A stretch of DNA of 64,000 nucleotides from contig QCXZ01000042.1 of assembly GCA_025024175.1 (NCBI GenBank), forward strand, positions 7,147,501 through 7,211,500. The letters are read 5' to 3'. This DNA is from Rhyzopertha dominica (taxonomy: Eukaryota > Arthropoda > Insecta > Coleoptera > Bostrichidae). A program made the translations under genes and the position numbers. The notes under the pieces were generated by a model that had not been told where the DNA came from, did no database searches, and worked only from the letters and a program-made list of their open reading frames with translations. Shown one piece after another: positions 55,395 to 64,000 of this stretch (the stretch's first letter is position 1; each line of letters starts with the position of its first letter).

Positions 55395-56461
55395 ATGGAG
55401 TTTAGTTCCAAGCTGAAAAATAAAAAGTTGTGCGGCCAAACCCGAGAAGTTATCGCAAATATGATGCACTTTATGTGGCGGAAAGCAGAGTCGAATCAAC
55501 CCTTGAAGGGCCTCAACAAAGTTCAGGAATGTACTGCCCTGGCGACTGTTGTCAGTCTGAAGAGTGTGCAGACTGTCGCTAAGGAAATGAAAGAAATTGA
55601 AATAAGGAAGTTTTTTTTTACGCCAGACACGGGCTTAGACGATTTTGACATGGATGTTCTTCGTCGCACCATCATCAATTCGTACACTGTGAAAAACAAA
55701 AAGAAAGAAACTACTATTAGACGAGTCATGAAGAAAATAGATTTTCGATGGGTGAAGACACAAACTAATCGCAAGCTGTTTATAGAAAAACCACATATTC
55801 AACAGATGCGTTAACTATCTGCGTATAGCAAATAGGCAAATAGCCCAATAATATACATGGACAAGACATGTATCCATTCATTCTGAAATGCTGGAGCAAT
55901 GATACAAAGCCTAATTATTTTAAACTCGGGGAACGAAAATGGAATTATACTAAACGCTTACCTGAGGTTCGAGTTGCTTCCAAAATTATAAAAAGTGGGC
56001 GGAGCAAACATTGTTATCAAATTTGCCACAAAGAAGTGTGCTGGTTGCCGATATTGCGCCTTACAATAATGTGGAAGTCGAAAAGTGCCCTAATATGTGT
56101 GCAAGGAAGGTGGGAAATGGAATAGTTGCGAAGGAGAAATATTAATTTTCACCGAGTATGTTGAACTAGTGGATTAAAACCCATAAATCGCGTTTCAAAA
56201 CATACGTCATCGACATCGCTAAATGATGAGGGCCAGGATGTTCTCCGACTTCTACCCTATCACCCAGACATGAACCCCAGCGAGATGCTTAGGGCTGCAG
56301 TGAATCACTTTGTTGCAGATAGAAACGTAGTCTTCAATTTGAGCAAGGTCTATTTGCTATGTGACGAATTTTCCAATACATTTTCTGCACAAGATCCGGA
56401 ATCATACTGCCAACATGCCAAGCCGCTGAAGAATTTTTTGCTGCTAAGGGATCTTTACTGA
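55395..56461 (+). pseudogene. IS630-like DDE transposase, nearly full-length but broken
   Basis: The first frame (55395-55814) is an HTH domain: LCGQTREVIANMMHFM near residue 13, SVQTVAKEMKEIE, then FDMDVLRRTIINSY and FRWVKTQTNRKLFIEKPHI. This is the standard N-terminal region of the insect family whose C-terminal end is seen at 16875-17345. After a stop, IIYMDKTCIHS holds the first catalytic Asp (about 55850). In other frames VLVADIAPYNNVEVEKCP holds the second (about 56040-56090), and VLRLLPYHPDMNPSEMLR the catalytic Glu (about 56240-56300). VNHFVADRNVVFNLSKVY closes the gene. Three or more frameshifts and stops; no terminal repeats identified. Confidence 0.8.
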
Positions 56462-57559
56462 ACTCTTTACTGATGTGTTTATCAGACTGTCGTGTTCAAA
56501 ATCAATTCTAAATCCAAGGACTTCAGTTCTACACAGAATGATTAAACGCCAACGGGATGGTGTAATCTGACACAATCTATTCACCTGCAACGCTTTATTT
56601 ATATAACGAAGATGTTGCATTTAAAAATATGTCGGTCCTCTCTTCAACCTGACAGCTACAGCAGGTGTTGAAGCCCTCTAAAACCCTTAGATCCCATATG
56701 TCGCTTCTAACAAGCTTGTCCCCCTTCATTTAAATAAATTCCCCGATTTCACGATTAATGTAGCCATCTCAATAAAAAATTGCACCAAGAAGGCGAAATG
56801 ACAGTTTCATTAGCCAGGATTCGCGCTTCGGCATTATCTGCAAACGCAGCAGCAGCGATCTAGAAATATGAGCTGTGATGCTCTCGGGTGGAGGTCAGGC
56901 GCCTCTGGTCGGGGCGTATTTTTAAAATAAATCCTAGCGCCAGCGTCGGCTGACAGCGATGAAAAACCAACAAAAGACGTGTCGCGAAACATATGTTAAT
57001 GTCGTAACTCTAAATGCCTCCAGGGCCGTCATATTGCAAATTAACGTCAACTGTAAATGAGCCGCGTGCAAGGATGGCATGATAATCAGTGGTGGAGGTT
57101 TTGCAGCTATACTCGGCGCCGGCATTGTGGAAGTACGGGAGAGGCTTTCACTTGATTGCAATAAATGTATAGATTGATCCAGAATGAATCACTAGCTTAG
57201 GATGACTTACTGGGGGACGTATTTTAAAAATTCGGAAAGCGATTTATCAAGCATAAATGCCAGGAGGTTTGCGATTTATGAGCAATTGGGAAATTGCATT
57301 CTACTCGTCCCCAGACTGGGCTTATAGGAGGAAAAGTATTTATTTTTGATTTTACGCCAAAATTGCAAAAGAAAAAAATTTGCTTTTTATGAAACCGACA
57401 AATCTGTAAGTCTGGCTTAGTGGAAATAAATGTTCATAATTCTCTTAATTTTGGACTTAGTGATGATTAATTTTAACTTTTTATGCAGGCAGGCTCACTT
57501 TGCTTTGGCAATTCTGTGACAGCTTACTGTGGTAAACGTTTCCCAAATGTTGAAGACAA
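56462..57559. other. No gene seen; GC-rich block at 56820-57170
   Basis: The block contains GGCGCCTCTGGTCGGGGCG, GCGCCAGCGTCGGCTGACAG and CATATTGCAAATTAACG. A 75-codon minus-strand open stretch (56934-57161) has no recognised domain. Candidate conserved non-coding element. Confidence 0.3.
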
Positions 57560-57714
57560 TTTTTTTTTGAACTTGTGTGAGACTAATTTTGAGGTTCTTG
57601 TCGTTGACAGAGATTACAGGCGTAATCGAAACGTCAGACTAATAACTTTTTGTCGGTGTCAGCGATCTTTCCGAAAAAATATCTTACATTATGGACGCTG
57701 AAAGCATTCACCCT
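57560..57714 (+). repeat. Solo mariner-type end, copy 4
   Basis: Runs from TTTTGAACTTGTGTGAGAC through GATTACAGGCGTAATCG and CAGCGATCTTTCCG to TTATGGACGCTGAAAGCATT and CACCCTCG, followed by TA. Same as the left end of the element at 34-829, in opposite orientation. The LINE tail starts about 20 bases further on. Confidence 0.8.
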
Positions 57715-57734
57715 CGTATACATAACTATGTATG

Positions 57735-60000
57735 TATTACTTTATTTTTATTTTATTTATTTATATACAGAAGCACAAACAGGACGAACCTAAAACAGTG
57801 CTTACAACTTATTCAATAATGAAATTAACATAGTATAGAATAAACCACACCGCAAAACAGAAACTATTAAAATGTAAAATTAATACCTAATTATTTTTAT
57901 TATTATATTAATTTATGATTATAACATTATGTTAGAAGTAAACTATCAAAATACGAAAGGAAAAGGAAGAATTTATTGGTGAAGACTTTCTCCGAAATGA
58001 GTATAGAGAATCACTAAATATATCAATTTCAAGTGATGGATTAGTTAGCCTGCTTAATGAATTGTAGGACTTCATACTTCTAAGAAGTGGGGAGTTTGCA
58101 TATGCATTAGTGAAATGTTACTGGTACATAAAACAAATTATGAGACCTAGTGTTATAAACAGAAGGCACCGAAATATTCAACATACTCAAAATAACTGTC
58201 GAGTCTACTGCACCATTGCAAATGCTGTGCAGATAACGGAGATCTGCAAAACTTCGTCGCTGCTCCTGAGGCAGCATGCGAAAGTGTTCACATATATGAT
58301 CAGTACTCTGCAGATCCATACGAAGTTTATAAGCAACATATCTAAGGAATTTGTTCTGAATCCTTTCAAGGCTATTAATGTACACAATATATTGGGGATT
58401 CCAAATAACCGAAGCATAGTTCAGAATACTATTGACGTGAGCCATGAACAAAGAATTAAAAGAATTCCATTTTCTAAATTCAGAACAAACTGTAAAAATA
58501 AATCCTAGACTATTATTTGCCTTCCTTACAATATAGGAAATATGTTCACCAAATACCATCTTTGAATCAAATACAACACCCAAGTCTCTAATTGAATTTA
58601 CCCTATTCAACAAGCTACTGTTTATACCATAATCAAATTTTATAATGCTCTTATTCCTGGTAAATGATATCGTGCAACATTTATCAATGTTAAAAAAAAG
58701 ACTATTACTCTGGCAGTACGATTTCAGCCTTTCAATATCCTCCTGGAGAAGCTTGCAGTTGTCTATAGAAGAAACACAACGATAGATTTTTAAATCATCG
58801 GCATACATTAAAAAATTTGAATGTTTGAAACAATGTCATTTATATAGATATTAAACAACAAAGGGCCTAGATGTGATCCTTGAGGAATATCTGATGTTAT
58901 TTCTACTTGATCAGACTTAACCCTACCAATCTTCACAAACTGACTCCTATCAAACAAATATGATTCAAACCACGCTAGAAGAGAATCAATGTCTTCCAAT
59001 TTATTAAGCATTATAAAATGATCAATTATGTCAAACGCTTTGCTGAAGTCAGTGTAAATGCTCTCAACCTGTTGTTGATTGTCCATTTGTTGTAATAAAA
59101 ATTCTGTGTACACAAACAAGTTAGAAACCACCGAGCGTCCACGCATGAAACCGTGCTGAGAAGGACAAATCAGAAATTTTACGTAGAAGAGGATCGTATA
59201 TAATTGATTCAAAAATTTTAACAAAATGCACAGTTTTGACACTGGGCGGTAACTAGCAACAAAACTCATATTGCCTGATTTAAAGATAGGTGAAACCGCA
59301 GCAGTTTTCCAGATTATAGAAAAGAAACCTTCTCCTAATGATTTATTGAATATTATCTGAAGAGGAGTCAACTGATTATCCATGCATTCCTTTATGAAAA
59401 TGACTGGTATCTTATCAGGGCCTATACCCTGTTTTTAAAGAGCTTGTACTTTTTTGCTAATATCGTCCGCAGTTATTGAGGGAGCACATACATAATTATT
59501 TGTAGCCAATCGAGATAAACTCTTGCGATAAACGGGATTCGAGTCAACAAAAACGGATGAAAAGTACTTCGAAAAACACTGGCATATGTCAAAATAACTA
59601 AATGCTGCACCATTACAATCATTCATAATAGTAGGAATGCCGACACATGCTTTTTGTTTATTATACGCAAACGACCAGAATTGTTTTGGCTCCACGCCAA
59701 TTTTTCTTTCAACATTTTCAATATAATTCCTATAGTCATTGTTAATGAGATACTTGCCCCGTCCTCTAAGTATTTTAAAAGTTAAGTAGTCCATCTTATT
59801 ACCATATCTTTTCGAAAGACTGTGGTATTTCTTCTTTTCTTTAAGTGTTCTAATTGTTATTTTTGAAAACCAGCTCGGATAACAGCAGGATTTTCTAACG
59901 CTCCGCGGTACATCTTTATCAAATAAACTATGAAGTATAGAATAAAGTTTCTGAAGTGACTCATTTGTGTCCAATGTTTGGAACTCACTATGCCAATCTT
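57735..60000 (-). mobile_element. 5'-truncated LINE, minus strand
   Basis: The 3' end is marked by an AAATAAAATAAAAAT-type tail (plus-strand TTTATTTTTATTTTATTTAT at 57740-57768). ORF2 runs upward to near 60000, where the reading frame is lost. No ORF1 or endonuclease is present. No target duplication identified. Confidence 0.8.
57935..59985 (-). pseudogene. LINE reverse transcriptase, lightly damaged
   Basis: The frame at 59435-59974 is the pre-RT linker (YPSWFSKITIRTLKEKKKY, VEPKQFWSFAYNKQ). One stop precedes GIGPDKIPVIFIKEC and the frame 58808-59383: SLGEGFFSIIWKTAAVSPIF, SQHGFMRGRSVVSNL, IYTDFSKAFDIIDHF (motif A) and SDIPQGSHLGPLLFNIYIND (motif B). A one-base shift in a T run at about 58810 leads to MYADDLKIYRC (motif C) and the C-terminal region: NSIRDLGVVFDSKMVFGEHI, YASVIWNPQYIVYINSLERI, VPSVYNTRSHNLFYVP. 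A last shift near 58106 gives SLSRLTNPSLEIDIF and the true end near 57935. All catalytic aspartates are present; about four lesions. Same style as 31437-35130. Confidence 0.85.
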
Positions 60001-60622
60001 AAACTTAACTTAAAGTTAAAAGTACCTTAGTGACTTGGTAGCAGTACAATTTGTTCTATTAAGTATCAAAGCCTGATGATACATTTTCTAATAGTTTTTA
60101 ATTCTACCGTCAATTCAAAATAGATGGAATAAACACTTAACCTTTTTTTTTAATTCGAGGCCATATTTCAAGTCAAAAGCACTTTCGGTGTTACCGCATC
60201 TGCTAACAACGAATGGAATAAAGCATTAACGGTTCCAGAACACCCACATTTAATTTAAAAAAAAACACTGATTTCGATGATAAAGCTCAGAAACAAGTTT
60301 GTAATGTCTTTAGCTAAATCAGTCCTTACTAGTCGCATTAATCAATCTACTGTAGGCAAAATCTAAAAGAAGTTCATAGGATTTAATTTTAGAGATGTAT
60401 CTAAAGGTTGTCCTTATCAGGACATAAGTACCAACGATAAAGAGATATAAATATCACCCTGATATGCCGTTTGTATTGTTTGCTTGAATCACCAATATAA
60501 AAGGTAAATCCTTACTTTATGCACAAAATGCGACAAATTTGTTTACTACCTATTGATTTCAAGCTTTAATGAACTGTAATTGACGGTATTTTCATTCACA
60601 AGTTTCAGGATTGATATGTACC
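60001..60622. other. No gene seen
   Basis: AT-rich spacer; nothing recognised. Confidence 0.45.
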
Positions 60623-60669
60623 TTCTAGAATTCTGGAAGGCTCCCTACATGGGTTTTTCTATAAAATAG
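60623..60669 (+). promoter_or_regulatory. Heat-shock-element-like sites followed by a TATA box
   Basis: TTCTAGAATTCTGGAA (60623-60638) contains two TTCnnGAA pairs, the HSF-binding core. TATAAAATAG follows at 60660, 22 bases on. This arrangement resembles the proximal part of insect heat-shock promoters. An ATG-initiated frame of 69 codons starts at 60715, but I recognise no heat-shock protein in it. It may be chance, or an orphan promoter fragment. Confidence 0.35.
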
Positions 60670-61399
60670 TTNTGCTCATTCATGCAAGTAGAAGGTCGCA
60701 AACAGTAGATATGTATGTTTGAGGGTGCATCTATGAGCGAGTACTTTCTTAAACAAAACAAGAGTACCCGAAGGATCGATACTAGGCTTCTTATATACCA
60801 AACTGTGTCTCAAATGAAAATTGCTAATATACTGACGATACGCAAATTTCTACTATCGCAATGCGTTCAGACAGTGTTGTGCAACAATTTTACACAATTC
60901 CAAGTCCACTGTGATGATTTTTGAATCTAAAAGAATACAGTTTAAATGTTGGTTACATAGGGTTAGCTGAAAAAGTTAAGAAATTAGGTGTTGCTATGAA
61001 GTGATATCTTGCTCTAATCATCTTACAGTATGTTTGGTACGCGTTTATTTTTTTTAATAATAAAATACAGACAGCACTAAAGACTGCTGAGAATAAGTTT
61101 AATCTGGCTCTTCTTTTTCTTGACCACTTCCTCTATAATGATATTGTTAGCAAAAAACGCTCTTCCTTCAAAGGATTTATGCTTCCGCGGATGGAGATAG
61201 CCACCTCCCACCAAGTGGTCAGTTCCCCTAAGAAATGGCCTAAATGCTAAATAGAGTTGTATGAGGAGAATTTTCACAACTCACACTATCGCGCATCGTC
61301 CCAACATAGTTTTCCGCACTTCTACCTTTGAAGCTCCTACCTAGGTTTGTTTATATAGGCAAATACAATCTTGGTAACTAAATGTATGGAATTACCCCG
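60670..61399. other. No gene recognised
   Basis: Includes the open stretch 60715-60924, without recognised domain, downstream of the HSE/TATA pair. Otherwise AT-rich. Confidence 0.35.
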
Positions 61400-61745
61400 A
61401 AGCAATGGCATCGAGATTTACATATGTGTTTGCAAACACCCTACGTGCTTGCTTTCGGTCGCATTCTGGAATATTCCGAAACCGTCAACTGTAATTGATG
61501 TTTGCCCTCCGTTAAACACCGCGAAACCGCGTCTTTCTGCCCGAATCTTATCTGGGTTTGCGCAAAACCGCCAGCACACCTGTCGCAGGTGCTGTTTGCG
61601 TGCGTGATCTGGTTGTGCAGACGCCTGCAGTGGTTTTTCGGCCAGCTCCATATTTTATTACGGCGATGCGATTTTCGCTCGAGGGCTTCCACAGCAGTTG
61701 CCAGGTTTATGGCGGGCTCTGGAGGTTTGACGTTTTCTGATTCTA
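61400..61745. other. GC-rich block with E-boxes; candidate regulatory element or exon
   Basis: Open on several frames of both strands, which reflects GC content rather than a clear gene. It contains AGCACACCTGTCGCAGGTGCT, a near palindrome holding CACCTG and CAGGTG E-boxes, two AACCGC/ACCGCG sites of the Runt type, and TTTATTACGG and TTTATGG sites of the Hox/Caudal type. None of the frames has a recognised domain. The clustering suggests a developmental enhancer; inference only. Confidence 0.3.
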
Positions 61746-62134
61746 AAGATGACAACGGCGGAAGGTATTTTAAAACTACCTGCGAAGAGATTTGTATGGA
61801 AAAGCTTTTATTCTTCATAAATATTTTTTAATAGGTTAACACAATATTCGGTTGGGGAGGGTTTTGGGAGGGCGCCACCTGCAGTATTTTGCAAATATTT
61901 ATTTAGATTTTAGATAATCTGACCTAAGTGTCTTAAACAACCATTCAAAATAAACAAAAGTGGTACTTCTTTGTCATATATATACTACCATGAAAAAAGC
62001 ACACATAATGTAATCATCAAGTAATGAGGCGTCATGAAACAAAAGCTTGTTAGTTTGTTATCTGTCACTTAGGCAAGTTTCTTTGGCGATTTGCTTATTC
62101 TTTGAAGTATTACTGAATCATGACATCTTTAATA
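61746..62134. other. No gene seen
   Basis: AT-rich spacer. Confidence 0.4.
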
Positions 62135-62400
62135 GCGACTGTTAGATACTTTGGAAACAGCGAGCTAGCTGACATACACATCATTTATGGATTGTGTAAT
62201 ACAGAAGGCAGCCAGGAAATCGAATACTTTCTACTGTACATAGTAACTTAACGGAGAAGGATCTTTTAAAAAAACTGCGTGGTCAAGGAAGACCACAAAG
62301 TTTAATTTGGAAAATGCTTTAAATAATTTTGAAAACGATCCTAGAGCGAGCCTGGGAACAGTAAAAAGAGGTCTAAAAGAAAGTAATGACTTCTAGTACG
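62135..62400 (+). pseudogene. Transposase N-terminal HTH relic (DUF4817-like)
   Basis: Reads YFGNSELADIHIIYGLCNTE (about 62152), matching the DUF4817-type first helix (FTxxEYADMxLIYGxxxGN) seen in insect DD41D-type transposases. After frameshifts come RGQGRPQSL and LENALNNFENDPRASLGTV (about 62310-62365), matching the second HTH (xGRPxxV...EDPRxSxRxx). The catalytic core is not seen downstream. Confidence 0.5.
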
Positions 62401-63833
62401 CCTTTCGGAAAAGGAAAGAAAGTAAAGCCCAACAATACTATGGTCGTACTACTCTATGTTAAAATCTGCGCTCCTTGTGAATGAAAATTGTGGCATTTCA
62501 AAATAAGTAATACGTCTGATCTAATGAATGCGATGCGATGCCAAATAACATCATGCAAATATTTACAAATGCAGCGAACTAAAACACTGTTGAAGATATT
62601 GACGGATTTTTACGAATCGAAGAAATCTAAAGTTTTTAAGCCAGAGAATTACACAAAGATGCTGGAGACGACGAGTATCTCTTTATAAAGGTTGTTACGA
62701 TAATGGGCTTATACCTAGGGTGTCGATTTAATGGATTATAAAAGTAAGAAACTTCTCATGTGAATGATCGAAATCCGGTCTCGCTGATTCATACCATTTT
62801 GTGCTCAAAGAACGTACCTAGCCAGAAACCGAGAAAGAAGAGTGCACTTCTGGGGATAAATACTTTTTAGAACGCTCAAAAGAAATTCGTCGAGTTTTTG
62901 AATTTACCAAATTCAAAAAGTTATACAGGCCACACGATGCTAGCAAATTCTACGACTGATTCTAAGCGTGTAAGAAGTTTGAAATCATCATCAGGTACTG
63001 AAACTTATATCAAAAACACGGCAGTAAAATGTCGAGGAAAATGCTTTATGGAAAATCACGTAGCTCTAATTGAAGTTCTACTTCTATTCTGTTATCATAG
63101 GAATACATTTGTGTTCCACGACGACCTAATATTATTGGAAATGATAAATAGTTGGAATTGTAATAAAAATAAATTACCTACTTTATTCGCTCCTGATAAT
63201 AAAATATTATTTTATCTATCATTGCGTCTAGAATGTTCCTTGAACTTTTGATTAGAATAGATCATAGCGCACTTTAACAAGATAATTTATTAAACAAATT
63301 GGGTTTGGATGTACTTCTAAAAATCTCAGTTGAGCTGGCAACTATGTATGCCAGGAAGATAACACCTGAACGCAGACGTGGTCCACAAGGTGTCGTTATA
63401 TGAATTAACAATTAATAAGCTCAGCGGGCCGAGGTGTATCTAGGGCTTAATAAATCGCCTTCGCGAATGAGAAAGCGGTTAAACGATTAAAAAACGATTT
63501 ACTGTTATAAAAGCCTCGACGTGCATGCATATAAAGCGTGAAAATTGAGGATCATAATCAAGGCCTAAACTCGTAAAAAAGAGATCATGCAAGGAGTGCA
63601 CACCTGGTGCAAACTTAATACCAGCTCCGAAAGAATACTGAAAAAAGGGAAGCCACGCAAGTTGTCGTAGTATCAGTTGCGTTTATAAATGTAAACATAA
63701 TTTGTCCAAATAATATTAGTATTCCTCAAAATGAAAATCGCAACTATCTGCGTAATAGGTGTCGCTCATAATACACATTTAGATGTTAAAGCTTACCAAC
63801 GGGGTTGTTTTTTTTTACTCATAGAAAACTGTA
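62401..63833. other. No gene recognised
   Basis: Open stretches at 62488-62688 and 62898-63251 (117 codons) carry no recognised domain. A GC-richer patch at about 63415-63560 includes repeated TTAATAA and CGATT motifs. Otherwise AT-rich. Confidence 0.35.
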
Positions 63834-64000
63834 CAGGATGATTTTTAAGTTGATTATTCCCTTTGACAGCAGATAGAGCTCAAAGAATTTTTTTTCATTT
63901 TTTGTTAAAATTTGAAATTAAAAACTAATATAGTTACATGTCACAAAAGACTTTAGCCCTCTGGGCAGTTTGTGATTTGTTTATCTCTGCACCCTCCGTG
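63834..64000 (+). mobile_element. Possible left end of a mariner-type element running off the window
   Basis: CAGGATGATTTTTAAG follows TA at 63832-63833 and resembles the DD41D terminus CAGGGTGATTTTTTG at 32560. The rest is beyond the window edge, so only the terminal similarity supports it. Confidence 0.3.

Noticed and set aside
62898..63251. 117-codon ORF as a gene
   Set aside because: Low-complexity AT-rich composition, no recognised family, and no neighbouring exon signals.
1..64000. CRISPR arrays, bacterial operons, phage or integron structure
   Set aside because: No regular short repeats with spacers, no bacterial-type gene packing; every recognised coding piece is an animal transposable element.

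Overview
The window looks like intergenic or intronic DNA from an arthropod, most likely an insect. It is AT-rich, has no long host gene, and is packed with old transposable elements of typically insect kinds: non-LTR retrotransposons with APE endonuclease, several mariner and Tc1-like lineages including a DD41D type, IS630-like DDE transposases, and one copy of a multi-copy insect protein family of unknown function. I cannot name the species. Isolated N bases and one run of exactly 100 Ns show that it is a draft scaffold.

Layout. 1-5.4 kb: a decayed mariner-like element at the left edge and the broken multi-copy insect gene. 5.4-16.35 kb: an LTR-flanked element (884-bp terminal repeats, TG...CA ends, GTAC target duplication). 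Its interior is mostly a dead non-LTR retrotransposon on the minus strand, and it is represented twice around the 100-N gap, very probably an assembly error. 16.35-21 kb: an IS630-like transposase piece, a palindromic MITE and small relics. 21-24.4 kb: the best-preserved LINE (736 codons, catalytic motifs present) between pieces of another LINE family. 24.4-31.4 kb: GC-richer non-coding blocks, a mariner relic, a second LINE and a dispersed repeat. 31.4-35.2 kb: a minus-strand LINE split by a nearly intact DD41D transposon with TA target duplication and terminal inverted repeats of about 275 bp. 35.2-41 kb: a possible terminal host exon, a LINE relic and a fold-back repeat. 41-45.5 kb: a dense nest of Tc1-like, LINE and mariner relics beside a ~300-bp tandem satellite. 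45.5-57.7 kb: mariner relics, a 5'-truncated LINE with 19-bp target duplication, a tRNA-like sequence, and a broken but nearly full-length IS630-like transposase. 57.7-60 kb: a good minus-strand LINE. 60-64 kb: a heat-shock-element/TATA pair, a GC-rich block with E-boxes, a transposase HTH relic and a possible mariner end at the edge.

Nothing forms an operon or shared pathway. The relations between features are insertion history: DD41D into a LINE, a mariner into a LINE, a LINE inside an LTR element, a LINE next to an older LINE. Between them are GC-richer islands in AT-rich DNA that may be conserved cis-regulatory elements of an unseen neighbouring gene; that is inference. I did not find a clear new biological system. 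The most unusual structure is the LTR-bounded LINE, followed by the nearly intact DD41D element.
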